Counted from the first letter of the stretch, positions 7,357-15,661 are shown. The stretch is DNA of 64,000 bases from Spirochaetota bacterium (GCA_035477215.1 DATIKU010000018.1:62001-126000), one strand, 5' to 3'. Numbers and translations: made by a program. The notes: a model not told the origin generated them from the sequence alone.

Positions 7357-8145
7357 CTATCGTATCCGTATGCTGATGGCCTGCGAAAACATTGACCTCC
7401 ACCGGTCTATGAAGAGTTCCTTTCTGTAGATTTCCAGCCTGCCCGTATAGGGGTCGTTCACGAAAACATGGGTATCGTCGAATCCCACCATGGTCATGGC
7501 GTGCTCATTCCCGCGCCACTGAAAGGAATCACCCGCTGGCGTCTTCCAGGTAAGGGTCGGTTTCATGGGCAGCATTTTAATCGTTCCCCAGATCACCACC
7601 GGAACCCCACCCGCCAGGTGGGCCTCGATCTTTTCCCACGGTTCATCGGTCAGATTGACCGCCCGCCCGGGGAAAAAGAGCTCGAGCATGCGCAACAGGG
7701 GCTGATGATATATGCCGAAACTCCCTCTATCGTCGTAGGGGTTCCCTACAAATGCTTCCCTCGGGTCGGGAGCATGCAGTACGCCGTCTTTCCATTGGGG
7801 CTTGGGGCCCCTGGGCATATGCGCTATCACCTGGTCCACGGTTATGGATTTACCCGCCCACTGGAGAAGCATGGTCATCGCCACCGCCTCACATCCGGTC
7901 GGATAGCGGGGCATCTGGTGTATTACGGGAACATTCAGTACGCGATATGCCGCTCCTTTTTTCTCCACCGCCCCACCGGGGCGAGGAACGGACCCGCGGA
8001 TTGTTTCCATTTGATGGGTATATTCGGGCCTGTCCCGGGTGCAGGGGTGGAACCCGCGAATCTTTTCGGATTCATTTGCACACCCAGAAGTCTGCGCCAG
8101 TTGAGTCATGATGACAAGAGCGTTAACGACACGTAGCGTAAGCAT
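7357..8145 (-). CDS. C39-like cysteine peptidase lipoprotein
   Basis: The 262-residue product begins with a lipoprotein signal peptide and lipobox (LAQTSGC, about residues 17-23). The mature part matches the C39-like (Peptidase_C39_2) papain fold. The catalytic Cys is in RYPTGCEAVAMTMLL, the His in RGNEHAMTMVGFDD, and the Asp in VNDPYTG. Such secreted proteins cleave peptides or act as inactive binding modules; here the triad looks intact. The ATG at 8145 has AAGGGG just upstream; an in-frame ATG 21 codons earlier would spoil the signal peptide. It is coupled to the LRR protein downstream. Confidence 0.8.
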   Translation of the reverse strand: MLTLRVVNALVIMTQLAQTSGCANESEKIRGFHPCTRDRPEYTHQMETIRGSVPRPGGAVEKKGAAYRVLNVPVIHQMPRYPTGCEAVAMTMLLQWAGKSITVDQVIAHMPRGPKPQWKDGVLHAPDPREAFVGNPYDDRGSFGIYHQPLLRMLELFFPGRAVNLTDEPWEKIEAHLAGGVPVVIWGTIKMLPMKPTLTWKTPAGDSFQWRGNEHAMTMVGFDDTHVFVNDPYTGRLEIYRKELFIDRWRSMFSQAISIRIR

Positions 8146-8285
8146 GATTCCCCTTATTCCTGATTTTCCACCGCCAAAAGAACGACAAGGCGTGGCGAAA
8201 TAATTCATTACAATGGTTGCCGGAACGGAGTATGAAGCAGAGTCCTTGCATACAGATTGAGGGAGCCGTACGGAAAGTCAAATAA

Positions 8286-8489
8286 TTATTGACCGCCCGC
8301 GCCTTCATCGATGTACCGGGGATTCCATTGCATCACGGGAACCTGTTTCCCGGGCGCATTGTAAAAAAACCGATAATAATCATCTCCAAAGGGGACCTCC
8401 GATAGATAGTGCAATGTACCGGAGCTTTTTCCGGCAGGAAAATGTAATTTCCTATGTATTTCCTTGCTTGACCGGACAAAAAATCCATG
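8286..8489 (-). pseudogene. coding-like fragment without a start, unassigned
   Basis: Between an in-frame TAG (8490-8492) and a TAA (8286-8288) the minus strand reads as plausible protein, for example LHYLSEVPFGDDYYRFFYN and VPVMQWNPRYIDEGAG, with codon use like the neighbours. There is no credible start codon or ribosome site, and its 5' part overlaps a good plus-strand promoter. I think it is the 3' remnant of a lost gene; the family is unknown. It fills most of the 437-base gap between 8145 and 8583; the rest of that gap shows only the promoter. Confidence 0.35.
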
Positions 8490-8507
8490 CTACAGTACTG
8501 ATACTGT
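8468..8507 (+). promoter_or_regulatory. promoter with overlapping operator-like repeat for the amphi-Trp gene
   Basis: TTGACC (8468-8473) lies 17 bases from TACAGT (8491-8496), a good sigma70 arrangement about 85 bases before the gene at 8583. A perfect inverted repeat ACAGTA-CTGA-TACTGT (8492-8507) overlaps the -10 and start point, the classical place for a repressor. Confidence 0.5.
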
Positions 8508-8582
8508 CTAATAACCGGTTATGTGGCATTACTTTTTTTGTGCAGCCGTAACACGGTATGTTGAAATGAAAGGGGGGATAAT

Positions 8583-8807
8583 ATGAGAAAAGGGACAGAA
8601 AGGGATGTAGAGAAAAGTTATCCAATATCAGATTTTATTTCAAAACTTCGCCGTCTTGCAGATTCGCTCGAAAAAGGTGAGCAGTTTGAAATTCAAATTG
8701 CGGGTAAAAGAATATACGTTCCCGTTCGTGCAACTTACAATATCGAGCACGAAAGAGAGAAAGGCCAGGAAGAAATTGAGTTTCAAATAAAGTGGTCAAA
8801 CGAGTAA
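8583..8807 (+). CDS. amphi-Trp domain protein
   Basis: This 74-residue protein matches the small amphi-Trp domain family: an N-terminal helix (FISKLRRLADSLEKGEQ) followed by beta strands FEIQIAGKRIYVPV and EIEFQIKW, ending in the conserved Lys-Trp. Family function is unknown. The ATG has a GGGGGG-rich ribosome site (AAAGGGGGGATAAT). It is a single-gene unit with its own promoter and terminator. Confidence 0.75.
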   Translation: MRKGTERDVEKSYPISDFISKLRRLADSLEKGEQFEIQIAGKRIYVPVRATYNIEHEREKGQEEIEFQIKWSNE

Positions 8808-8830
8808 TGAACGGACTGAAGTTTAAGAGG

Positions 8831-8851
8831 TCCCTGTCACGGGGCTTTTTT
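8831..8851 (+). terminator. probable terminator after the amphi-Trp gene
   Basis: A short hairpin (CCC-TGTCAC-GGG) is followed by C and six Ts (8846-8851), about 25 bases after the stop at 8807. Confidence 0.45.
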
Positions 8852-8957
8852 GCCTTTTCATTTTATTATCGAGCACGCTCCAGCTCCAGCAGATATTAGG
8901 GTGCCGCAGTGCGGATACCACAATGGCCGGCGGTGTGGCATCAAATGAGGAAAGTCG

Positions 8958-9911
8958 ATGAAAAAGAATAATAAGTGGGCCTTCATCATTAACCCTATTG
9001 CCGGGGGCGGCAAGACGAGACGATACGCGTCTACGGTGACGGAGATGATCCGCAGACGTGGCATCACCGCCGAGACGGCCTTTACCACGGGCAAGGGCCA
9101 TGCTACGACGCTGGCGGCGGACTTCGCGAAGCGGGGATTCACCCACGTGGTCGCCGTGGGCGGCGACGGGACCTTCAGCGAGACGGTCCACGGCCTAATA
9201 GGAAAAAAGAACGTGACCTTCGGCGCCGTGCCCTCGGGGACCGGCAACGACTTCATCGCCATCACCGGCTTTTCCGAGAGGCTCACCGACGCTGAATGGG
9301 ACACTTTCTTCGCCTGCCCCACGGCGCGCATGGACGTCGGCCAATGCAACGACATGCACTTCATCAACGGCATGGGGCTGGGCTTCGACGCGCAGGTGGC
9401 CTGGGAAAACTACAACAGCAAGAAGCACGAGAAGGTGAAGGGCGGCGACAAGACGAAGTACATGTGGCACATCCTCAAGACGCTGGTTTTATACAGGGAA
9501 ATCACCATGTCGCTCACGACGGAAGGTACTGTCCGGCCCATGAAATCGTTCCTCAACACCATCGCCAACGGCAGGAGGCTCGCCGGCGGGTTGTATCTCA
9601 CCCCCGAGGCACTGGCCGACGACGGGCTTCTGGACGTCTGCATGATCCACGAACTATCGCTGCCGGGAAGGATAAAGGAACTGATCCATGTGATAAGGGG
9701 CACCCATCTACAAGATAGCGTGGTCCGTTTTTTACGCACTGACCGGCTCACCATAGAGTTCGCGTCGGAGGTGCCGGCGCACCTGGACGGCGAACTTTAT
9801 TTCAACTCGAAGTTCGACATCCGCGCGCTCCCCGGGGCGATCAATATCATCTACAACCCAGCGGGAAAGCATTTTTTCGGGAAGGCGGAGAAACAAAGCA
9901 TCCATGAGTGA
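8958..9911 (+). CDS. diacylglycerol kinase / lipid kinase family protein
   Basis: The 317-residue protein is a DAGK_cat family lipid kinase (YegS/DgkB type), phosphorylating diacylglycerol or a related lipid with ATP at the membrane. The family motifs are present: INPIAGGGKT near residues 11-20, VAVGGDGTFSETVHG near 70-84, and PSGTGNDF near 93-100. A C-terminal beta-sandwich carries HLDGE near 275. The start has GAGGAAAG upstream. It stands alone. Sphingosine or bactoprenol-lipid kinases share these motifs, so the lipid is unresolved. Confidence 0.88.
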   Translation: MKKNNKWAFIINPIAGGGKTRRYASTVTEMIRRRGITAETAFTTGKGHATTLAADFAKRGFTHVVAVGGDGTFSETVHGLIGKKNVTFGAVPSGTGNDFIAITGFSERLTDAEWDTFFACPTARMDVGQCNDMHFINGMGLGFDAQVAWENYNSKKHEKVKGGDKTKYMWHILKTLVLYREITMSLTTEGTVRPMKSFLNTIANGRRLAGGLYLTPEALADDGLLDVCMIHELSLPGRIKELIHVIRGTHLQDSVVRFLRTDRLTIEFASEVPAHLDGELYFNSKFDIRALPGAINIIYNPAGKHFFGKAEKQSIHE

Positions 9912-10121
9912 AGGGAACCACCAATGAAAGTTACCTTCGTTCATCTGTTTCGAGTGCGGGGGGGTTTTCCAGTATTCGGCCCCTTTCCATGCACGCATAG
10001 CATAGTGAGTCCGTGTGACAGTTAATTTTTCGGGGACTTGCGACTTTTTCAGTAAGCCCAGGGTGGCGCCACCCCGTCCCGGCACACTACGGGCGGTTTT
10101 CGGGTGAACGGAATTCCGCGG

Positions 10122-10355
10122 TCAGTCGGGGGCCATGGAAAAAATAAACCATAACAAAAAGACGATAATAAGCATCCCCCAAAGGGCGACAATCCCGATA
10201 GATATCTCCGGATGGAGCTTTATCCACTTAAACAGGCTGGAATCCCTGTACTCCATGATGATGGTGAAGACCTTGGAGGAAACACCCGATTTTTTGGACG
10301 AGAGACATCCCGGTGAAGGGCCGCTCTGGCCATTTTTTTCGCTGGTCTGTGTCAT
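10122..10355 (-). CDS. small single-pass membrane protein, hypothetical
   Basis: The 77-residue frame has a polar N-terminus and one strong hydrophobic segment near the end (about residues 51-73, ISIGIVALWGMLIIVFLLWF). No family is recognised. A GAGGGG lies upstream of the ATG, though about 11 bases away. It is divergent from nikR, sharing the intergenic region with a symmetric operator candidate, so co-regulation is possible. Confidence 0.45.
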   Translation of the reverse strand: MTQTSEKNGQSGPSPGCLSSKKSGVSSKVFTIIMEYRDSSLFKWIKLHPEISIGIVALWGMLIIVFLLWFIFSMAPD

Positions 10356-10449
10356 ATGGAGTATTCCCCTCGGTTGTTTGTTATCGGCGTACGGCCTCGC
10401 GGTTATATCTGAAAGGAAGCATCTGCAATGCTACAAGGGCAAAAAGCGA

Positions 10450-10480
10450 TTGTCAATACTATATGGGCCTCCATATAAAA
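10450..10480. promoter_or_regulatory. symmetric operator and promoter candidate between nikR and the divergent small gene
   Basis: A perfect inverted repeat TATATGG-GCCT-CCATATA (10460-10477) lies between a TTGTCA (10450) and a TATAAA (10475) facing nikR, with a 19-base spacer. The site is well placed for autoregulation of nikR or control of both genes. It does not match the E. coli NikR site spacing. Confidence 0.4.
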
Positions 10481-10594
10481 ATATATATCGGACGATTGGA
10501 ACCGGGTCATTGATTTTCGGGCCTCCCGGCGTGCTTGACACCGGCGCATTTCATGATAGAATGGCGCAGGTGAACGGAACCAGGATGAATCTTC

Positions 10595-11011
10595 ATGAGT
10601 AATAGAATAATACGATTCGGTGTGTCGATAGACGAGAAGCTCCTCGTCCAGTTCGACGGCCTTATTTCGGAGAAGGGTTATGTAAACCGTTCCGAGGCCA
10701 TTCGCGATCTTATACGGGACGCGCTCGTCCGCGAAGAGGCGTCGTCGCCCGAGACCGAGGTAATAGGAACGCTCACCCTTGTATACAGTCACGAGGTAAG
10801 GGAAATCGCCGACCGCCTTAACGACATACAGCACGATAATTTCCGGAATATAATCTCTGCAGTGCACGTCCATCTCGACGAACACAACTGCCTCGAGGTC
10901 CTTATTCTGAAAGGGGCTTCGCAGGTGGTTAAAAAGATCGCGGACCGACTGCTTTCCATAAAAAACGTTCGTCACGGGAAGCTCACCATAACGACTACGG
11001 GGAACGAATAG
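10595..11011 (+). CDS. nikR: nickel-responsive transcriptional regulator NikR
   Basis: The 138-residue protein has the NikR layout: an N-terminal ribbon-helix-helix DNA-binding domain (residues 1-50, with VSIDEKLLVQFDGLI and NRSEAIRDLIRDAL) and a C-terminal ACT-like nickel-binding domain. The four nickel ligands of E. coli NikR (His76, His87, His89, Cys95) have exact counterparts at His80, His91, His93 and Cys99 with identical spacing. NikR represses or activates nickel uptake and hydrogenase-related genes when Ni(II) is bound. A [NiFe] hydrogenase cluster lies about 34 kb downstream; control of it is plausible but not shown. No nickel transporter is adjacent. Confidence 0.95.
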   Translation: MSNRIIRFGVSIDEKLLVQFDGLISEKGYVNRSEAIRDLIRDALVREEASSPETEVIGTLTLVYSHEVREIADRLNDIQHDNFRNIISAVHVHLDEHNCLEVLILKGASQVVKKIADRLLSIKNVRHGKLTITTTGNE

Positions 11012-11191
11012 ACAGGAAACTCCGGAGGCAATCCCGGACTTCTCCGGGATAACGCCAAATCTAAAGTAAAAAAAGCTCAACTATAAAGATCGTCGAGCCG
11101 ATATTTAGATAAAGGGATACTTTGCTTACACGGCCGCGCCGACGGAGCGGAAGGGGCTTCTGCGCGTGCCTGGAACGAAAGGAGTTGTTCC

Positions 11192-12181
11192 GTGAAGGCA
11201 ACAGGGATGTATGCCATCGCCGGGGTGGCGGTATTCGTCTTTTTCGGGGGGATGTACTGTGCGCCGCAGCGCTCCGTAACGGTGCGCGAAGACCGGAGTG
11301 GCCCCTCCGTGGACGGGGAAGTCCGGCCGGCCCGCGGGTTAACAATCCTGCACCGCTGGAACGATAAAGAGGCGGTCTACAACGACGCGGGATTCGATTA
11401 CGCCGGAGTCCCGGAAGGCTATGATGATGTTGAAGAACTCGGTGATGAGGATGATGTAAATGACCCCGGCCAGGGAAGCGGCGAGTATGGACAAATCCGC
11501 ACAAAGACCGCCCCTTCACGGGCTTTTCGTACAAGGGTGAGCGCCTTCCCGGGGAAGGCCGCAAAACCGTCTTCCGAACGGCCGCGGAAAAACGTCGAAG
11601 GCGGAACGACTTCCACCATCGCCTATACCGTCAGAAAAAACGACACTCTATACAGTCTCGCAAAACGGCAGGGCTGTGCGCTCGATGAACTCTATAAACT
11701 CAACGGTTTGGAAAAGGGCGACGGCATCAAGGTGGGTATGAAGCTCAGGCTGCCGTCGAAAAGTATAAACCGTTCCAGGGGGAAGGCCCCTGGCGCGCAG
11801 CCGCCGGCTCGGGAGAACATCGATTTCAGGTGGCCCCTACCCCGGGTGCTCGCCGTACACAGGGACTCCGCAGAGGGAGTGAAGCCCATGGGACTCGAGA
11901 TCACGAGCAGACCGGGATCGACCGTTGTGTCGGCCGCTCCGGGTGTTGTCAAGCGGATCGGCGATATGCGCGGCTATGGACGCTACCTAATTATTTCGCA
12001 CAATGGGCGTTTTGTAACGATATATTCCCGTATGGGCGAAATAACGGTCAGAGAGGGGGAGAGAATTTCCTCGGGGACGGTGATAGGAAAAATCGACGAC
12101 GGCAGCCGCAGCATCCATTTCCAGATAGGCAGGGCCGGCAAGCCGGTCGATCCGCTGCGCTATCTTCCCGACAGAAGCTGA
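11192..12181 (+). CDS. LysM and LytM (M23-like) lipoprotein with degenerate active site
   Basis: The 329-residue protein begins with a hydrophobic signal ending GGMYC, probably a lipoprotein signal. It has a Pro/charged linker, one LysM peptidoglycan-binding domain (about residues 148-192, YTVRKNDTLYSLAKRQG) and a C-terminal M23/LytM domain (about 210-325). The metal ligands look lost: the HxxxD site reads MGLEI, the usual YAHL reads YSRM, and the HxH reads SIH. It therefore resembles NlpD/EnvC-type non-enzymatic LytM factors that activate cell-wall amidases at division. The GTG start has GGAG seven bases upstream. Confidence 0.85.
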   Translation: MKATGMYAIAGVAVFVFFGGMYCAPQRSVTVREDRSGPSVDGEVRPARGLTILHRWNDKEAVYNDAGFDYAGVPEGYDDVEELGDEDDVNDPGQGSGEYGQIRTKTAPSRAFRTRVSAFPGKAAKPSSERPRKNVEGGTTSTIAYTVRKNDTLYSLAKRQGCALDELYKLNGLEKGDGIKVGMKLRLPSKSINRSRGKAPGAQPPARENIDFRWPLPRVLAVHRDSAEGVKPMGLEITSRPGSTVVSAAPGVVKRIGDMRGYGRYLIISHNGRFVTIYSRMGEITVREGERISSGTVIGKIDDGSRSIHFQIGRAGKPVDPLRYLPDRS

Positions 12182-12345
12182 CCCGGTAAGCCCTGGCGAT
12201 GTGCCGCTTTTTCGGCGATCATCACCAGGATTTTCGCATTCTCGACAATGACTCTGTTATGCTCCTCGACCTGCCTGGTGGTGCGCGGGTCGTATTCCTC
12301 GATGGCGGGTATATTCCGGTAACCGATGCAGGCAATGATCGCCAT
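12160..12345 (-). CDS. small hypothetical protein
   Basis: This 61-residue frame has neighbour-like codon use and a soluble helical composition (VEEHNRVIVENAKILVMIAEK). It overlaps the 3' end of the converging LytM gene by 22 bases. The ribosome site is weak (CGGATCC before the ATG) and no family is recognised. It may be a genuine small gene or a remnant. It is the only content I can suggest for the 319-base gap 12182-12500. Confidence 0.35.
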   Translation of the reverse strand: MAIIACIGYRNIPAIEEYDPRTTRQVEEHNRVIVENAKILVMIAEKAAHRQGLPGQLLSGR

Positions 12346-12500
12346 GGATCCGTCAAAATTAATACTGGCGAAACTCCGGACATTAGTGTGTATATAACAT
12401 GAATAAATAAACGGCCTTCGCTGTGGAATGGCACTTTATTTACGGTATAATTGATCGTGGAAAGCGGGTTCTGAAGTTTTAATAATCGTGGTGAGGATGA

Positions 12501-14510
12501 ATGAACAAGAAAAGGGGCGTGCTGTTTGGAGTTGATTACTATCCCGAGCAATGGGACCGTTCGCTCTGGGAATCTGATTTTCGGCGCATGAAAGAAATGG
12601 GCTTCGAGTCGGTCCGGATGATGGAATTCGCCTGGACACTCCTTGAGCCCAAACCCGGGAAGTACGATTTCTCGCTCTTCGACGCGGCGATCGATCTGGC
12701 CGCCGGAAATGGGCTTTCGGTTGTGCTCGGAACCCCGACCGCGACTTTCCCCGCCTGGCTCTATAAAAAAGATCCCGGGATGGCGCAGATCCATCCCTCG
12801 GGCATCTATCGCGATTTCGGCACGCGCCGTCAGGCGTGTTATAATTCCGACACCTACCGCAAAGCATCGGCAAAAATTGTCGAGGCGATCGCCCGCCGTT
12901 TTGGTAAAAGTCCGGCGGTGATCGGCTGGCAGATCGACAACGAGATAGGACACGAGGGCTCGGACCGCTGCGTGTGCCCAACCTGTGTGCGTAAATGGCA
13001 CGACTGGCTCCGTAAAAAATACGGGAACGTGCATGCCATGAATTCAGAGTGGGGGACGGTTTTCTGGGGGACCACCTACGACCGGTTTGACCAGGTGCCG
13101 GTGCCGAAGAAGCAGGTTTCGAGCATCCAGAGTCCGGGGCTCACCCTCGATTACGACCGTTTTTGCTCCGATTCGGCGGTTGAGTTCGTCGACATGCAGA
13201 TGAAACTTTTGCGAAAGCATATTTCGGGCGGACAGTGGGTGACGACCAACCTCTATCCTACCCCGCATTACCCGGTCATCGACATGGAACGCCTGTGCCG
13301 CGATATGGAGATGGTCGCCTTCGATAATTACCCCGTATGGGGCGACCAGGACGAACCGCTTCCCTATTTTTTTACGGCATATATCCTGAGCTATATCCGC
13401 GGCCTCAACGATCGGGGACGTTTCGCCGTTTTCGAGCAGTTCAGCGGATTCCAGGGCCACACCTGCCTCGGCTATTCGCCTCCCGACGATCAGGTGACGC
13501 TCTGGACCAATCAGGCGATCGCGCGCGGCGCGGACCATATCTATTATTTCCGCTGGCGCACGGCCGCATTCGGCCAGGAACAGCTCTGCTACGGAATCTT
13601 CGATCCCGATAATACGCCCACACCGCGGGCCGCGGCGATTGCGGAGAACATGAAGCGCCTCCTTCCGGATTTCTCGCACTTCGCATCCGAGCCCGTGATC
13701 TCGGAAGCATGTGTGGTATATGACAAAGACAACGCCCGCGTTCTGAAGGAGCAGTATCTCTCCAAAGGAATTTACCTGATGCCGGCCCCGTTTATGCAGG
13801 TCGGTTACGACCTCGAGATGGCGCGACATTTCGTTCCTTACGCGGTTTTTAACGTGAACGCCGACGTCAAGAGCGCGCGCAGCGTCGATTTCTCACGATA
13901 TAAAATAATCAGCCTTCCTCTATACCAGATGGCCGACCCGGACTTCGTGGAGCGCCTCGAGTCGTGGGTGCGCCAGGGCGGTACGCTGGTCCTCGGCTGG
14001 AGGGCCGGTGCGCGTGACATGAAAAACCATGCCATACAGACCGAGCTTCCGGGCCTTTTCGCCGGCCTGGCGGGAGTGCGGATCAAGCGCTTCGAGTCGC
14101 TCAACGCGACCAGGGTCGGAATCCGAGTCGGGATCATCCCGGCGAAGGGCGAGGCGTGGGCGGAGATCGTGGAGCCGGTGACGGCGAAACCGATCGCCTG
14201 GTACCGCGACCGCAAAAAGCATTACAGGGGCGAGCCGTGCGTGACGGTGAACGAATACGGCCGGGGACGCGTCTATTATTTCGGCACCTCTCCCGATCCG
14301 ATGGCGATTTTCTTTCTGTTCAGAAAGATCTTGAAAAAGGCGGGCCTTGCCCCGCGATTCAGGGGGATGGGGATTGAGGTGGTCAGCCGTGCAACCATCG
14401 ACGGCGGAACCGTGGACGTGGTGCTGAACCATTCCGCTTCCAGCCGCTGGTTCGGTTTGCGTAGAATAGAGCCGTATGGTGTTCGTTTTATCGAAAGGCG
14501 TAAAAAATAA
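12501..14510 (+). CDS. GH42 family beta-galactosidase
   Basis: The 669-residue enzyme is a glycoside hydrolase family 42 beta-galactosidase, hydrolysing terminal beta-galactosides, usually plant or oligosaccharide fragments in the cytoplasm. The N-terminal TIM barrel starts VDYYPEQW. The acid/base is Glu148 in WQIDNEIG and the nucleophile is Glu312 in FAVFEQFSG. The structural zinc site is complete (Cys113, Cys157, Cys159, Cys162). Trimerisation and C-terminal domains follow at full family length. There is no signal peptide. The start has GTGAGGATGA upstream. No sugar transporter or regulator is adjacent, so its substrate supply is unclear. Confidence 0.92.
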   Translation: MNKKRGVLFGVDYYPEQWDRSLWESDFRRMKEMGFESVRMMEFAWTLLEPKPGKYDFSLFDAAIDLAAGNGLSVVLGTPTATFPAWLYKKDPGMAQIHPSGIYRDFGTRRQACYNSDTYRKASAKIVEAIARRFGKSPAVIGWQIDNEIGHEGSDRCVCPTCVRKWHDWLRKKYGNVHAMNSEWGTVFWGTTYDRFDQVPVPKKQVSSIQSPGLTLDYDRFCSDSAVEFVDMQMKLLRKHISGGQWVTTNLYPTPHYPVIDMERLCRDMEMVAFDNYPVWGDQDEPLPYFFTAYILSYIRGLNDRGRFAVFEQFSGFQGHTCLGYSPPDDQVTLWTNQAIARGADHIYYFRWRTAAFGQEQLCYGIFDPDNTPTPRAAAIAENMKRLLPDFSHFASEPVISEACVVYDKDNARVLKEQYLSKGIYLMPAPFMQVGYDLEMARHFVPYAVFNVNADVKSARSVDFSRYKIISLPLYQMADPDFVERLESWVRQGGTLVLGWRAGARDMKNHAIQTELPGLFAGLAGVRIKRFESLNATRVGIRVGIIPAKGEAWAEIVEPVTAKPIAWYRDRKKHYRGEPCVTVNEYGRGRVYYFGTSPDPMAIFFLFRKILKKAGLAPRFRGMGIEVVSRATIDGGTVDVVLNHSASSRWFGLRRIEPYGVRFIERRKK

Positions 14511-14514
14511 GAAA

Positions 14515-14539
14515 GCGAGGGGATTGTTTTCCCCCTCGC
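14515..14539 (-). terminator. hairpin terminator between converging genes
   Basis: GCGAGGGG (14515-14522) pairs with CCCCTCGC (14532-14539). On the minus strand it is followed by TTTCTTATTTTTT, which makes a good terminator for the gene at 14577; it also closes the plus-strand GH42 gene. Confidence 0.6.
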
Positions 14540-14576
14540 CATGATGCCGCGCCTTACCCGCCGTTCGACCCGTTGA

Positions 14577-15293
14577 TTATTTGATGAACTGCTTCGATTT
14601 CAGGATGCAGATCACCGACTGGGAGATTTCCTCGGGGGTTACCCGGGCGACGTTGAAAGTGATATCATAGGACGAGGGATTTTTTGCGTCGAACTTGAGG
14701 TACTGGGTCAGGAAGTCGTGGCGCTCGCGGTCCTTGCGCTCCACCAGCCTCTCCGCCTCGAGCCGGTCCTTTATGCCGGCGGTTTCCATCATCTTCTGAA
14801 TCCGATAGCTAACCGGTGCCACCAGCTTGATGTGAAGGCCGTACCTGAGCGAGCGTGTAATCATGACGCCGGCGCGCCCCACGATGATGGACCTGCCGTG
14901 AATCGAGAGGCTGCGGATCGTCTGAACCAGCTTCTGGTAAACCGAAACCTGCGGCGGGTAGTCGGTGAGCACCGACCTCCAGAATTCGCTGATCTCTTCC
15001 CTGCGCTTTGTGTCGATGGTTTCGCAGAGGGCCTCGGCAATGTTGTGATCCGCGCATATCTTGTCGATGAGCTCCTTGTCGTAGGACTTCCAGACGTCGG
15101 TGCTTTCGTATTTGTTCAGGGCCCGGGCGAGGGCGTCTGCGATCGCGACCGCGTTACAGCCGTACTCCCTCGAGATGGTGATAAAAGGCCTCGATTCCTG
15201 TTTCTCTACAAGTTTCGCCTTCTGGTTTTCCCAGAATTTCAATTGCTTCCTGATGGATTTTTCGAGTGTGGTTCCCTTGATGAAGCTGCTCAT
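14577..15293 (-). CDS. cytidylate kinase-like family protein
   Basis: The 238-residue protein fits the cytidylate-kinase-like family (PF13189). It has a P-loop-like region FITISREYGCNAVAIADALA (about 37-56) in which the glycine loop is shortened, a dimer-interface region DVWKSYDKELID, the segment SIIVGRAGVMITR and a late VERKDRERHDFL helix. Members phosphorylate an unknown nucleotide or other small substrate. A GAGGT ribosome site precedes the ATG. It converges with the GH42 gene. Confidence 0.78.
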   Translation of the reverse strand: MSSFIKGTTLEKSIRKQLKFWENQKAKLVEKQESRPFITISREYGCNAVAIADALARALNKYESTDVWKSYDKELIDKICADHNIAEALCETIDTKRREEISEFWRSVLTDYPPQVSVYQKLVQTIRSLSIHGRSIIVGRAGVMITRSLRYGLHIKLVAPVSYRIQKMMETAGIKDRLEAERLVERKDRERHDFLTQYLKFDAKNPSSYDITFNVARVTPEEISQSVICILKSKQFIK

Positions 15294-15502
15294 GTTATAC
15301 CTCGTTATAATGGCAATTGTAAGAATACCGCGATCGGCGGATACTGTCCGGTTAAAACATTATAGTTCCACCGATTCCACTAAAAACTGAATACTATATA
15401 ATAATCATATAAATACGTGGCCCAAAATTATAATTAGTTTTATATTAATCAATAATTTTCTTAACAAAATTGGCATTTATTTTCATAATTGATACCGGTC
15501 GA

Positions 15503-15550
15503 TGTGGAAGCATAGGGATTTTCCCCGCCGCCGGCGGGGAAAATATGCTT
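15503..15550. repeat. GC hairpin repeat, copy 1
   Basis: The element starts TGTGGAAGCATAGGG and contains a perfect 11-bp stem TTTTCCCCGCC-GCC-GGCGGGGAAAA (15519-15543). An outer stem AAGCATA (15508-15514) pairs with TATGCTT (15544-15550), with a GGGA bulge. It resembles copy 2, 119 bases away, and has the look of a REP-type extragenic palindrome. Confidence 0.6.
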
Positions 15551-15621
15551 CGCCATTCTGGAAAATCAAGGACGATCGCCTGAGGGAATTGATTATACTT
15601 TTCACAACTAATGTCGGAAGG

Positions 15622-15661
15622 TGTGGAAGCCGAAGGGTCTTCCCCGCCGCCAGCCGGGGAG
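15622..15661. repeat. GC hairpin repeat, copy 2
   Basis: The element starts TGTGGAAGCCGAAGGG and continues TCTTCCCCGCCGCCAGC, close to copy 1 base for base but with a weaker stem (TCCCCG with CGGGGA). Two diverged copies in direct orientation suggest a small dispersed repeat family. Confidence 0.55.

Noticed and set aside
15503-15661. CRISPR-like array
   Set aside because: There are only two diverged copies with one spacer-like gap of about 80 bases and no cas genes.
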